26,745 nucleotides of DNA, taken from DATLFP01 sp035540955 (lineage in GTDB: Bacteria > Actinomycetota > Acidimicrobiia > Acidimicrobiales > CADCSY01). A model generated the notes under the pieces. It saw only the letters and a list, made by a program, of their open reading frames with translations, was not told where the DNA came from and searched no databases. Position 1 is the first letter of the stretch, and the number at the start of each line of letters is the position of its first letter. Made by a program: the position numbers and the translations under genes. Shown piece by piece: positions 6,878 to 14,766 of the stretch. Location of the stretch: the NCBI GenBank assembly GCA_035540955.1, contig DATLFP010000104.1:1-26745 (forward strand), in the 5' to 3' direction.

Positions 6878-8350
6878 GTGCAGTCCGTCGACCACCTCGC
6901 CGACGCCCTCGACGCCATCGCGCCCCAGGTGCTCGAGCTGTGCCACGCCCCCGGCATCTCGGTGGCGGTCGGGGTCGGCGAGGACGTCGTGCTCGCGCGC
7001 GGGTACGGCCACGCCGATCTCTCCACCGGCCGCCCCATGGATCCAGCCACGGTCGGGCCCACCGGCTCGGACGCCAAGCCCTACACCGCGGCTGCCGCCC
7101 TGCAGCTCGTCGACCGGGGCGTCCTCGATCTCGACGAGCCGGTGAACGACCACCTCGGCGACCTCCGGATCGTCAACCCCCACGGCGAACGCCCCATCAC
7201 CCTGCGGGACCTGCTGACCCACCGCAGCGGCCTGGGCACGACGGTGGGCTTCTGCGATCTCGTGCCCCCGCCGCCCCTGGGCGACCACCTCCGCCGGGTC
7301 TTCGCGCGGGGCACGACCGACGCCTACGACGGTGAGCTGTTCCCGCTGTGGGCGACCCCCGTCGGACAGCACTACCAGTACTCGAACACCGGCATCGCGG
7401 TGGTCGGCTACCTCGTCGAGCGCACCAATCCCGACGGCGTGCCCTTCGGCGAGTGGGTGCGCCGGCACCTCTACGAGCCGCTCGGGATGACCTCGTCGTG
7501 CTTCCCGCCGGCGCCGATCGCCGAGCACGTTCCCCCCGGCATCCTCGAGCGACGCTCCGCCGGCTATGCGACCCTCGAGGGGCTGCAGCTCCGCCTGCCG
7601 CCGATCTTCGTGGGCGACCACCCGGCCGGCTCCGCCCTCACGACTCCGTCGGACCACGTCCGCTTCCTGCTGGCCATCGCGGGGGAGGGCCGGCTGGGTG
7701 ATGCCGCCGTCCTGCGACCGGAGACGGCTCGCGAGATGATCACCCCCCAGGCGACGCGGGGCTTCGAGCTGTCGTCGTCGGTCGGGCTCGTCTGGAACGT
7801 CTTCGACCACGGCGACGAGCACACGTACTTCGGCCACGGCGGCGAGTACATGTGGGGGTGGCACAGCGTCGCCCGCGCCTGGCCGAACCAGCGCGCGGCC
7901 GTCAACGTCCAGGTGAACCAGTTCGACCTCGGTGACCAGGGCACGTCGGACCGTCCGAGCCACCTGGCCGGTCGCCTCGTGCTCGACGTGGTGGATGCGT
8001 GGGTCCGCGGGCACGACCCTCGCCCTCGGCGCGACGAGGCCGCTTCCCGCAGCCACCTGGCCGGTCTGATGATCGCCGACCGTCTCATCGGGCGCCTCGG
8101 CATCCCCACGGCCTACACCGACGACGACATCGCAGCCACCGTCGGCGACGCCGTCGTCGCCCCCACCGCGCCATGGGATCCGGCGGCGTTCGCCTCCGCG
8201 ATGCGCCACGCCCGGTCGACCGAGCGCGGTCTGCTGGCCTCGGCCGAGCTCTGGCGCGCCGAGCTCCCCGCCCATCTGCGCGACCTCGTGGCCCGCCAGC
8301 TCGGCGTGCCGGGCCTCGCCAAGCTGGCCGACCTCAGCCTGCTCACCTGA
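6878..8350 (+). CDS. Serine hydrolase, class C beta-lactamase/esterase fold
   Basis: A 490-residue beta-lactamase-superfamily hydrolase. The nucleophile motif SDAK (S64, K67) is followed by the tyrosine motif YSN (Y168) in HYQYSNTGIAVVGYLVE and by a conserved FGHGGEY block (H320) in the position of the KTG motif. DLLTHRSGL is also typical of the family. No signal peptide is seen, which favours a cytoplasmic esterase or peptidase (EstB-like) over an antibiotic-degrading lactamase. The last 120 residues form an extra helical region beyond the usual catalytic domain. GTG 6878 is chosen because AAGGTAGGA (6861-6869) lies 8 bases upstream; an in-frame TTG at 6857 lies before that site. It is divergent from the HTH/Clp-N gene through the shared dyad. 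Substrate unknown. Confidence 0.9.
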   Translation: MQSVDHLADALDAIAPQVLELCHAPGISVAVGVGEDVVLARGYGHADLSTGRPMDPATVGPTGSDAKPYTAAAALQLVDRGVLDLDEPVNDHLGDLRIVNPHGERPITLRDLLTHRSGLGTTVGFCDLVPPPPLGDHLRRVFARGTTDAYDGELFPLWATPVGQHYQYSNTGIAVVGYLVERTNPDGVPFGEWVRRHLYEPLGMTSSCFPPAPIAEHVPPGILERRSAGYATLEGLQLRLPPIFVGDHPAGSALTTPSDHVRFLLAIAGEGRLGDAAVLRPETAREMITPQATRGFELSSSVGLVWNVFDHGDEHTYFGHGGEYMWGWHSVARAWPNQRAAVNVQVNQFDLGDQGTSDRPSHLAGRLVLDVVDAWVRGHDPRPRRDEAASRSHLAGLMIADRLIGRLGIPTAYTDDDIAATVGDAVVAPTAPWDPAAFASAMRHARSTERGLLASAELWRAELPAHLRDLVARQLGVPGLAKLADLSLLT

Positions 8351-8362
8351 TGGGTCGATCAG

Positions 8363-8439
8363 CCCGGCCAACCCCGAACCTTGTCGCGCTCACCGGGCGG
8401 AGCCGGGTGAGCGCGACAAGGTTCGAGGAAGTGGCCGGG
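8363..8439. terminator. Long bidirectional hairpin between convergent genes
   Basis: Arms 8375-8394 and 8406-8425 are perfectly complementary over 20 bp with an 11-base loop. An outer 8-bp stem, CCCGGCCA (8363-8370) with TGGCCGGG (8432-8439), extends it across a small internal loop. It fills the 103-base gap between two convergent genes, so it probably stops transcription both ways. There is no T-tract, which is common for actinobacterial terminators. The arm sequence (CCTTGTCGCGCTCACC) resembles hairpins at 15454 and 25431. Confidence 0.75.
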
Positions 8440-8453
8440 GTGTGTCCGTGGAA

Positions 8454-10433
8454 TCAGTGGAAGCGGTAGTCGTCGGCACTCGGTTGCGAGGTCCGCTGCC
8501 AGTACTCGAGGAGGGTGAACGGCCAGTTCTGGGCGACGTGGCCGTGCTCGTTCTTGTACCAGCTGTTGACCGACGAGACGCCCCACGCCATCCGGCGGTT
8601 CTCGGCGTCGACCTTCTCGTTGAAGGCGTCGTGGACGTCCTTGCGGACGTCGATGGCGCGGTGGCCGCCGCCGAGGGTCATCCCGAGCAGCTCCATGATG
8701 AGCCGAACACCGCACTCGGAGAAGTAGACGATGCTCCCGTTCACCACGATGTTGGTGTTCGGCCCGTAGAGGCAGAACAGGTTCGGGAACCCTGGGATCG
8801 TCACGCCCAGGTAGGCGCGAGCGTCGCCGGCCCAGTGCTCGTGGAGGTCGACGCCGTCGCGACCGGTGACCTTCATCGGCGTCAGGAACTTCGACGCTGT
8901 GAACCCGGTGCCGTAGATCAGCACGTCCACCTCGTGCTCGACGCCGTCGACGGTGCGGATCCCCTTCGGGGTGATGGCGTCGATGCCGGTGGTGATCAGC
9001 TGCACGTCGTCGCTCTTGAGCGTGCCGGCCCAGACGCCGTTGTCGCGGATCATCCGCTTGGCACCCGGCGGGTAGTGCGGTGTGCACGCCTCGAGCAGGT
9101 CGGGATGGCCGTCGAACTCGGCCTTCAGGTACTCGACGAGGAGCTGGCGCATGAACTCGTTGATCATCGAGACCGACTCGCCCTTCTGCCCTTCGCCGCC
9201 CATCCACTCCGGGTCGACGGTGACGTTGGCGATGGCGCCATCGCCCATCCGCCAGAAGATGCAGAAGCGGTTCCACTCGGCGTAGCTGGGCACGTGGCCG
9301 TACAGCCACTTCAGCCCCTCGGGCACCGGCTCGTGGTACTCGGGCGTCGGGCCCATCCACGCCGGCGTGCGCTGGAAGACGAGCAGCTCGCCGGTCTCCT
9401 TGGCGATCTCGGGGATGATCTGCATGGCGGACGCGCCGGTGCCGATCACCGCCACCCGCTTGCCGGTGAGGTCGACGTCGTGGCGCCACCGCGCCGAGTG
9501 GAACGCCGGACCCTCGAAGTCCCCGAAGCCCGCGATGGAGGTGGGATAGGCGGGACGATTGAGCTGGCCCACGGCGCTGATGACGGCGTTGGCGGTGAGT
9601 GTCTCCTGGGTGCCGTCCGGGCCCTGGACCACGACCTCCCAGGTGGCGGTCGGCTCGTCCCAGGTCGCGGAGACGACCTCGGTCGACAACCGGATGTGCC
9701 GACGCAGGTCGAAGGTCTCGGCGATGTCGCAGAGGTAGCGGTGCAGGACCGGCTGGGTCGAGAAGTGGTACGGCCAGTCGTGCCGCTGCGCGAATGAATA
9801 CGAGTAGTTGTGGTTCGGGTTGTCGACCCGGCATCCCGGATACTGGTTCTCGTACCAGGTGCCACCGACGTCGTCGTTCTTCTCGACGACCACGAAGTCG
9901 ACACCGGCTTGCTGCAGGCGGCGGGCGGCGAGCAGGCCGCTCATGCCGGCACCGATGATCAGCACCCGGAAGTCGACCTCCGGCGCGATCTCGGACTTGA
10001 CCCAGCTCGGCCCCCGCTTGTCCTCGCCGCGGTGGGCGAGCTCCTCCTCGAGCAGCGGGAGGTAGGCGCCCATGTCGGCCCCGCCGACGGCGAACTCCAT
10101 GATGCGCTGGACATCGGCCTCGCTCGGCACCGGTGCCGGCACGCACCCGCCGTCGCGGAACTTCACGAGCGTCGCCAGCGCCAGCTCGCGGATCTCGGCC
10201 TGCTGCTCCTCGGTGAGGCCCCCCTGAGGGGTGGCGAAGAGGAGCGGGTCGGGCCGCAGGTGGTCCCTGAGCAGCGTCAGGTCGCCCGTCGCGTACGCCA
10301 GCGCCGGCAGGAGCGGCGGGCACTCGGCCTCGGCCAGGATCGTCCGCAGCTCGTCGTCCGTCTCGGTGATCCGCTCGATCTCGGCGATGAACGGGCTCGT
10401 GGTGAACGATCGGGTGACCTCTTCGCTACCCAT
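8454..10433 (-). CDS. Flavin-containing (Baeyer-Villiger type) monooxygenase, HAPMO-like
   Basis: A 659-residue class B flavoprotein monooxygenase. The FAD Rossmann motif GAGMSG is at 161-166, followed by GGTWYENQYPGCRVD (190-204). The Baeyer-Villiger fingerprint appears as FEGPAFHSARW (306-316; HS in place of the usual HT), and the NADPH motif GTGASA is at 331-336. An N-terminal extension of about 150 residues precedes the first motif, as in 4-hydroxyacetophenone monooxygenase and unlike cyclohexanone monooxygenase. Such enzymes insert an oxygen atom next to a ketone to give an ester or lactone, using NADPH and O2. ATG 10433 overlaps the 3' end of the acyl-CoA dehydrogenase gene by 8 bases, so the two are co-transcribed and translationally coupled. 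The natural ketone is not known. Confidence 0.93.
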   Translation of the reverse strand: MGSEEVTRSFTTSPFIAEIERITETDDELRTILAEAECPPLLPALAYATGDLTLLRDHLRPDPLLFATPQGGLTEEQQAEIRELALATLVKFRDGGCVPAPVPSEADVQRIMEFAVGGADMGAYLPLLEEELAHRGEDKRGPSWVKSEIAPEVDFRVLIIGAGMSGLLAARRLQQAGVDFVVVEKNDDVGGTWYENQYPGCRVDNPNHNYSYSFAQRHDWPYHFSTQPVLHRYLCDIAETFDLRRHIRLSTEVVSATWDEPTATWEVVVQGPDGTQETLTANAVISAVGQLNRPAYPTSIAGFGDFEGPAFHSARWRHDVDLTGKRVAVIGTGASAMQIIPEIAKETGELLVFQRTPAWMGPTPEYHEPVPEGLKWLYGHVPSYAEWNRFCIFWRMGDGAIANVTVDPEWMGGEGQKGESVSMINEFMRQLLVEYLKAEFDGHPDLLEACTPHYPPGAKRMIRDNGVWAGTLKSDDVQLITTGIDAITPKGIRTVDGVEHEVDVLIYGTGFTASKFLTPMKVTGRDGVDLHEHWAGDARAYLGVTIPGFPNLFCLYGPNTNIVVNGSIVYFSECGVRLIMELLGMTLGGGHRAIDVRKDVHDAFNEKVDAENRRMAWGVSSVNSWYKNEHGHVAQNWPFTLLEYWQRTSQPSADDYRFH

Positions 10434-11751
10434 GGACTGACGCCACTCCCTTCGGGGCCTGCTGCTTCATGAACCCGAACAGGTAGCCGGCGACCCGACG
10501 CATCTGGATCTCCTCGGCACCCTCGGTGATGCGGTAGCGGCGATGGTGCCGGTAGATGTGCTCGAACTGCGTGTGGCGGCTGTAGCCCATCCCGCCGTGG
10601 GTCTGCATCGCCTGGTCGGCGGCCTGGCAGCAGAACCGGTTGGCGAGGTAGTTGCACATGGAGACCTTGTCGCTGACGCTGAACGCGCCGTAGGTGTCCA
10701 TCTGCCACGCCGTCTTGTGGATCAGCGCCCGGAGCATCTCGGCCGTCGCCTGCAGCTCGACGAGCGGGAACTGCACGCCTTGGTTGGTGGCCAGGGCCTT
10801 GCCGAACGGCTTGCGGTTCTTCGCGTACTCGACGGCCTGGTCGATGCAGTACTGGCCGGCACCGAGGGACGATGCGGCCTGGCGGATCCGGTTCTCGTTG
10901 AAGAACATCTGGGTGACGCCGAGGCCCTTGCCCTCGCCGCCGAAGATCGCGCTGTCGGGGACGCGCACGTCGGTGAAGCGGATGTGGCCGTGGTCGGTCG
11001 GCATGTTGAAGGTCCAGAGGAACTCGACGATCTCGAAGCCCGGGGAGTCGACCGGGGTCAGGAAGGCGGTGATGCCGTCGCCGTCGCCGTCCTTGCCGCT
11101 CGTGCGGGCGAAGATCAAGCAGTGCTTGGCCCGGTGGATGCCGGTGTTCCAGGTCTTGGCGCCGTTGATGACCCACTCGTCGCCGTCCTTGTAGGCGGTG
11201 GTGTCCATCCAGGTGGCATCGGAGCCGTGCTCGGGCTCGGTGATGCCGAAGGTGAAGCCACCGGTGCCCTCGAGCAGCTTCGGCATCCACTCCTTCTTCT
11301 GCTCCTCGGTCCCGTGGTTGGCCATGAGGAGGAGGCCGACGTTGTTGCCGACGATCGACGACTCGTTCTGCAGGTCGTTGTGCAGGCCAAGGCCCTTGCG
11401 GGCCAGGTGCTCGCGGATGATCGCCATCGCCAGGTTGGAGCCCTCCTTGCCGCCGTACTCCTTGCTCCAGGCGAACCGGTAGTGGCCGGCCTCGTCGGCC
11501 AGCTTGCGCATCTCGCCGAGGAGCGCCTCCCACTCCTCGTTGGGCAGGCCGCCGCGGTCCCAGTCGGTGCGGGCGTCCTCACGGCGGTGGTCGAAGAACC
11601 GGTCGTTGTCGTCCTTGGCCTGGAGCGGCTTGATCGTGGTCTCGATGAAGTCGTCGAGCTCGTCCAGGTAGGCCTGGATGTTCGGCGGGATGTCCATCGA
11701 GAAGCCCTCGTTCCAGGCTTCGGGGCTGCTCGGCCACTCGCGATCGGTCAT
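10426..11751 (-). CDS. Acyl-CoA dehydrogenase
   Basis: A 441-residue acyl-CoA dehydrogenase with all three domains. GFTFGITEPEHGSDAT binds flavin and substrate in the middle domain, and NGAKTWNTG is the matching beta strand. RKPFGKALATNQGVQFPLVEL and QTHGGMGYSRHTQFEHIYRHHRRYRITEGAEEIQ close the C-terminal domain. The catalytic glutamate is present (E410 in ITEGAEEIQ), unlike in the gene at 4933. It probably oxidises an acyl-CoA and passes electrons to ETF. ATG 11751 lies 6 bases after the -10 box TAGATT, giving a leaderless transcript, and the 16-bp motif at 11761-11776 overlaps that box. It is the first gene of an operon with the monooxygenase. The EEWEALLGEMRKL-type N-terminus resembles ACAD10/11-related enzymes, but this is only suggestive. 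Confidence 0.94.
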   Translation of the reverse strand: MTDREWPSSPEAWNEGFSMDIPPNIQAYLDELDDFIETTIKPLQAKDDNDRFFDHRREDARTDWDRGGLPNEEWEALLGEMRKLADEAGHYRFAWSKEYGGKEGSNLAMAIIREHLARKGLGLHNDLQNESSIVGNNVGLLLMANHGTEEQKKEWMPKLLEGTGGFTFGITEPEHGSDATWMDTTAYKDGDEWVINGAKTWNTGIHRAKHCLIFARTSGKDGDGDGITAFLTPVDSPGFEIVEFLWTFNMPTDHGHIRFTDVRVPDSAIFGGEGKGLGVTQMFFNENRIRQAASSLGAGQYCIDQAVEYAKNRKPFGKALATNQGVQFPLVELQATAEMLRALIHKTAWQMDTYGAFSVSDKVSMCNYLANRFCCQAADQAMQTHGGMGYSRHTQFEHIYRHHRRYRITEGAEEIQMRRVAGYLFGFMKQQAPKGVASVHG

Positions 11752-11757
11752 GCGCCG

Positions 11758-11776
11758 AATCTAAACGATCGTTCGG
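11758..11776 (-). promoter_or_regulatory. Leaderless promoter and TetR-type operator (site 1)
   Basis: The minus-strand -10 box TAGATT (11763-11758) is followed by 6 bases and ATG 11751. CTAAACGATCGTTCGG (11761-11776) overlaps the box and has the near-palindromic core AACGATCGTT. It is one of four copies of CTNARCGNNCGTTCRG in the window. Confidence 0.65.
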
Positions 11777-11803
11777 TGGCAGGTCGCGAGGACGGCGCTC
11801 GCC

Positions 11804-11817
11804 CCGGTTCAGCGGGG
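11804..11817. repeat. 14-bp direct repeat copy 1, at the 3' end of the GNAT gene
   Basis: CCGGTTCAGCGGGG spans the stop codon of the GNAT gene. An identical 14-mer lies upstream of the same gene at 12433-12446, and both are followed by TCGCG (with one extra A in this copy). The pair therefore flanks the GNAT gene. Confidence 0.5.
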
Positions 11818-12411
11818 ATCGCGCCACATGGCGGTGACCGTGGGGGCGCCCTTGCCACACACGATCTCGCCCGTCGCCTCGAAGCCGTGCCGGGCGTAGA
11901 ACGGGACGTTCCGAACGTTCGAGCTCTCGAGGTACGCCGGCATGCCCTCGGCGTCGCACCGCTCCAGCATGTGGCCGATGACCGCCGAGCCCACGCCCTT
12001 GCTCTGCAGGTCCTGCCGCGTCCCGAGCGCCTCGAGGTAGTAGTGCTCCTCCTTCGGGTGCACCTTCTCGATGGCGCTGAGCGCGCCGAACATCCTCGGT
12101 GCCTTGGTGCCGAAGGCCCGCAGGATCGCCGGCGTGGCTCGCACCATGTCGCCGGCCGGCATCTTCCACTTGTTCGGCGCCTTCCAGATGGCGACGCCGA
12201 CGCCATCGTCGTCGGCGAACACGAGGTGCCCGGCCTTCTTGAGCTCGATGTTGATCATGGCCCCGAACATGACGCGGACCTTCGGCCCCAGCGGCCGGTC
12301 CGGGCCGGTGCCCGCCATCCAGTTGAAGAGCGGGTCGTCGGCGAAGGCACTCGCCAGGGAATCCGCCAGCTTGGCGCGGTCCGCCACCGTCGCCGGTCGA
12401 ATCGTGGTCAT
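11809..12411 (-). CDS. GNAT family N-acetyltransferase
   Basis: A 200-residue GNAT-fold protein. It begins with TIRPATVADRAKLADSLASAF, the usual first strand and helix. It carries the acetyl-CoA pyrophosphate loop in LGTRQDLQSKGVGSAVIGHML (about residues 128-150), then YLESSNVRNVPFYARHGF, the standard last strand-helix signature. It probably acetylates an amine of a small molecule or peptide; the substrate is unknown. A TAGACA sequence lies 5 bases before ATG 12411, a weak match to the leaderless promoters seen elsewhere here. It sits alone between the dehydrogenase and ligase genes and is bracketed by a 14-bp direct repeat, so it may have been acquired or rearranged separately from the catabolic genes. 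Confidence 0.9.
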   Translation of the reverse strand: MTTIRPATVADRAKLADSLASAFADDPLFNWMAGTGPDRPLGPKVRVMFGAMINIELKKAGHLVFADDDGVGVAIWKAPNKWKMPAGDMVRATPAILRAFGTKAPRMFGALSAIEKVHPKEEHYYLEALGTRQDLQSKGVGSAVIGHMLERCDAEGMPAYLESSNVRNVPFYARHGFEATGEIVCGKGAPTVTAMWRDPR

Positions 12412-12432
12412 GCGCGTGTCTACCGCGCCGGG

Positions 12433-12446
12433 CCGGTTCAGCGGGG
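12433..12446. repeat. 14-bp direct repeat copy 2, upstream of the GNAT gene
   Basis: A second copy of CCGGTTCAGCGGGG lies in the 100-base gap between the ligase and GNAT genes. Read on the minus strand it ends in CGCTGA, like the end of the GNAT gene, so it may be a remnant of a duplicated 3' end. Nothing else recognisable is seen in this gap. Confidence 0.45.
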
Positions 12447-12511
12447 TCGCGGGCTCCCCATCCCCGGGATCTCGTCAGTCGGTGATGCCCTCGGCCGCCC
12501 GGGCGCGGGCC

Positions 12512-14158
12512 CTAGGTGGTCAGCAGCGACTCCCGCAGCTCCCGCTTCAGCACCTTCCCGCTCGCGTTGCGGGGCAGGTCGGTGTCGAGGAGCCACACCG
12601 TGGACGGGACCTTGAACGCGGCGAGACGCTCGGCCACGTGATCTCGCACGTCCTGCTCGGTGAGCGGCGAGCCCTCCCGGAGCCGGACCACGGCCCCGAC
12701 CTCCTCGCCGAGCCGGTCGTGGGGGATCCCGATGACGGCCACGTCGACGATGTCGCCGTGCTCGAACAGCGCGGCCTCGATCTCGGCGGCGTAGATGTTC
12801 TCGCCGCCGCGGATGATCACGTCCTTGATCCGGTCGACCACGTAGAGGAAGCCGTCGCCATCGAGCCGGCCCACGTCCCCGGTGTGGAACCAGCCGTCGG
12901 TGAACGCCGCCGCCGTCGCCTCGGGCATGCCGAAGTAGCCGCGGACGACGGTCGGGCCCTTGAGCCAGATCTCCCCGGGCTCGTCGACCTCGGCGTCGCT
13001 CCCGTCGGGCCGGGCGATCTTGACCTCGATGACCGGCGCGATCGGCCTGCCGACGCTCTCGGGGTTCTTCACGTAGTCGGGCCCGAAGTTGGCGATCGCC
13101 GCGCCCGACGTCTCGGTCAGGCCGTAGCCGTTGCCGGGGACCGCGCGCGACGCGAACTGCTGGTCGATGCGGCGCACGAGCTCGGGCGGGACGAGGGTGG
13201 CACCGGAGGAGATGCCGGCGAGCGACGGGAGGTCGGTGCCGGCCTCGGCCGCCGCCTCGAGCAGCTGGAACATCGTGGTGGGGACGCCGGCCACCGTGGT
13301 GATCTGCTCGCGCTGGACCAGCTGCACGGCCTCCTTCGGATCCCACTTGTACATGAGGACGACCTTGCCGCCGCTCATCGTGAACGGCAGGAGGAACGAC
13401 TGCAGGCCCCCGACGTGGAAGAGCGGGAACGTGAGCAGGGTCGCCGGCGGAGGCGGCGGTGTCGTCGGCGAGGTCGCGGGCGAGGGCGTGCCGACGCTGG
13501 CCATCGCCGCCCGGTACACCCCGTTGTAGAGGAAGGCGCACACGTTGCGGTGGGTGCCGACCGCGCCCTTCGGCTTCCCGGTCGTGCCGGAGGTGTACAT
13601 GATGACGAGGTCGTCCTCGGGCTGGATCACCACGTCCGGGAGCGGCGGGGCGTCGCCGCCGACCACCTCGGGCCAGGCCGCGCCGTCGCGGTTGCTGCGA
13701 ACGGCCACCAGGTGCCGCACCCCTGTCCCGTCGAGGTGTGGTTGCAGGCGTTCGATGCGCTCGTCGTCGGCGACGAGCACGACGGCGCCGGAGTCGGTGA
13801 GCCCGTACGCGAGCTCGGGGCCGGTCCACCACGCGTTGAGGGGCACGACCGTCGCGCCGAGGGCGGCCGTGGCCCAGAAGGCGATGGCCCACTCGGGGTA
13901 GTTGCGGGTCGCGATGGCGACCCGGTCGCCCTGCCGGACACCGAAGTCGGCGGTCATGCGGTGGGCGAGCGCCCGCACCAGGCGGTGGGCATCGTCGAAG
14001 GTGAGCCGCTCGGTGCCGTAGACGAGGTAGTCGTTGGGGCCGTGGACGGCGCTCAGGTCCCAGATGGTCCGGAGCGAGGTCGGTGCGTGCCGGAACACCT
14101 TCGTCGGGACGCCCCGGACGTCGACCACCTCGATCTCGAAGGGATCGGCTTCGGTCAT
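12512..14158 (-). CDS. Acyl-CoA synthetase (AMP-forming, ANL superfamily)
   Basis: A 548-residue adenylate-forming ligase that activates a carboxylic acid to its acyl-CoA via acyl-AMP. The phosphate loop YTSGTTGKPKG is at 188-198, the adenine-binding GYGLTETSG at 344-352, and DGWFHTGDVG with the hinge region DRIKDVIIRGGENI follow. The catalytic lysine is K535 in NASGKVLKREL. A Thr/Pro-rich linker (about 222-240) precedes FPLFHVGG; similar linkers occur in actinobacterial relatives. ATG 14158 lies 7 bases after the -10 box TAAGTT, so the transcript is probably leaderless. Operator site 2 overlaps that box, and the TetR gene at 14200 is divergent, so the ligase is its likely target. The substrate is probably a medium-chain, branched or hydroxy acid; this is inference. 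Confidence 0.94.
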   Translation of the reverse strand: MTEADPFEIEVVDVRGVPTKVFRHAPTSLRTIWDLSAVHGPNDYLVYGTERLTFDDAHRLVRALAHRMTADFGVRQGDRVAIATRNYPEWAIAFWATAALGATVVPLNAWWTGPELAYGLTDSGAVVLVADDERIERLQPHLDGTGVRHLVAVRSNRDGAAWPEVVGGDAPPLPDVVIQPEDDLVIMYTSGTTGKPKGAVGTHRNVCAFLYNGVYRAAMASVGTPSPATSPTTPPPPPATLLTFPLFHVGGLQSFLLPFTMSGGKVVLMYKWDPKEAVQLVQREQITTVAGVPTTMFQLLEAAAEAGTDLPSLAGISSGATLVPPELVRRIDQQFASRAVPGNGYGLTETSGAAIANFGPDYVKNPESVGRPIAPVIEVKIARPDGSDAEVDEPGEIWLKGPTVVRGYFGMPEATAAAFTDGWFHTGDVGRLDGDGFLYVVDRIKDVIIRGGENIYAAEIEAALFEHGDIVDVAVIGIPHDRLGEEVGAVVRLREGSPLTEQDVRDHVAERLAAFKVPSTVWLLDTDLPRNASGKVLKRELRESLLTT

Positions 14159-14165
14159 GGTGCGG

Positions 14166-14190
14166 AACTTAGCGTTCGTTCAGGTAGCGT
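14166..14190. promoter_or_regulatory. Divergent promoters with TetR-type operator (site 2)
   Basis: CTTAGCGTTCGTTCAG (14168-14183) overlaps the minus-strand -10 box TAAGTT (14171-14166) of the ligase and lies one base before a plus-strand box TAGCGT (14185-14190) that is 9 bases from the TetR start. This is the classic layout for a TetR protein that represses both itself and a divergent target. Confidence 0.65.
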
Positions 14191-14199
14191 GCCGGGGCG

Positions 14200-14766
14200 A
14201 TGAGTGAGCGTCCGGGCAAGGCCGCCATCCTGCGGGCCGCCGTCGCCGTGATGGGCGAGGACGGCTACGAGGGCGCGTCCATGCGAGACATGGCCGCCCG
14301 AGCGGGCGTGTCGGTGGCCGCGCTCTACTACCACTTCCCGTCGAAGCACGACCTGCTGCGGGAGTTCCTCGACGAGGCCTACGACGTGACGCTGGCCCGC
14401 ATCGACCGCCGCCTCGCGTCCGCCGGCGACGGACCCGCCGAGCGGCTCGACTCCATCGTGTCGACGCTGATCTGGTCGCACCTCCACGACGACTTCGCGC
14501 AGCTCGCGTCGAACGTGGCGATGCGGGAGTACACCCGGCTGAACCCGCCGGAGCGAGCAGCCATCGAGGTGAAGCGCAAGGCGTTGCTCGACCTCGTCGA
14601 GGGGGTCGTGGGGGAGATGGGCTCCGCCGACCCGAGGGAGGCGGCGCGGGCGATCATCACCCTGGCGACGTCGCTCGTCGAGCCCTACGTCGAGATCGGC
14701 CGCAGCCTCGACGACGTCATCGCGCTGTACCAGGGCTTCGCCCGCGCCCTCGCCCGCGGGAGCTAG
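14200..14766 (+). CDS. TetR/AcrR family transcriptional regulator
   Basis: A 188-residue TetR protein. The N-terminal DNA-binding region reads KAAILRAAVAVMGEDGYEGASM, then RDMAARAGVSVAALYYHFPSKHDLL (helix-turn-helix about 26-45 with the YYHF ending). The C-terminal helices form the ligand pocket and include FAQLASNVAMREYTRL. It is divergent from the acyl-CoA ligase gene over a 41-base gap holding operator site 2. Because the same motif precedes three other acyl-CoA-related loci here, this protein is the best candidate for their common repressor, with an acyl-CoA as plausible inducer. Its stop codon overlaps that of the convergent phosphatase gene in the tetranucleotide CTAG. Confidence 0.93.
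   Translation: MSERPGKAAILRAAVAVMGEDGYEGASMRDMAARAGVSVAALYYHFPSKHDLLREFLDEAYDVTLARIDRRLASAGDGPAERLDSIVSTLIWSHLHDDFAQLASNVAMREYTRLNPPERAAIEVKRKALLDLVEGVVGEMGSADPREAARAIITLATSLVEPYVEIGRSLDDVIALYQGFARALARGS

Noticed and set aside
8442..9797. 451-codon plus-strand open frame opposite the monooxygenase
   Set aside because: Antisense to a gene with clear FAD and NADPH motifs; its sequence is low-complexity Val/Asp/His/Arg-rich.
12412..12421. Leaderless promoter for the GNAT gene
   Set aside because: TAGACA lies 5 bases before ATG but lacks the final T and the usual 6-7 base spacing, so it is not counted with the other seven.
12438..13892. 484-codon open frame overlapping the ligase gene on the same strand
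   Set aside because: It is a frame-shifted shadow of the ligase, which shows all ANL motifs in the other frame. Its stop within the 14-bp repeat is noted, but there is no coding signal.
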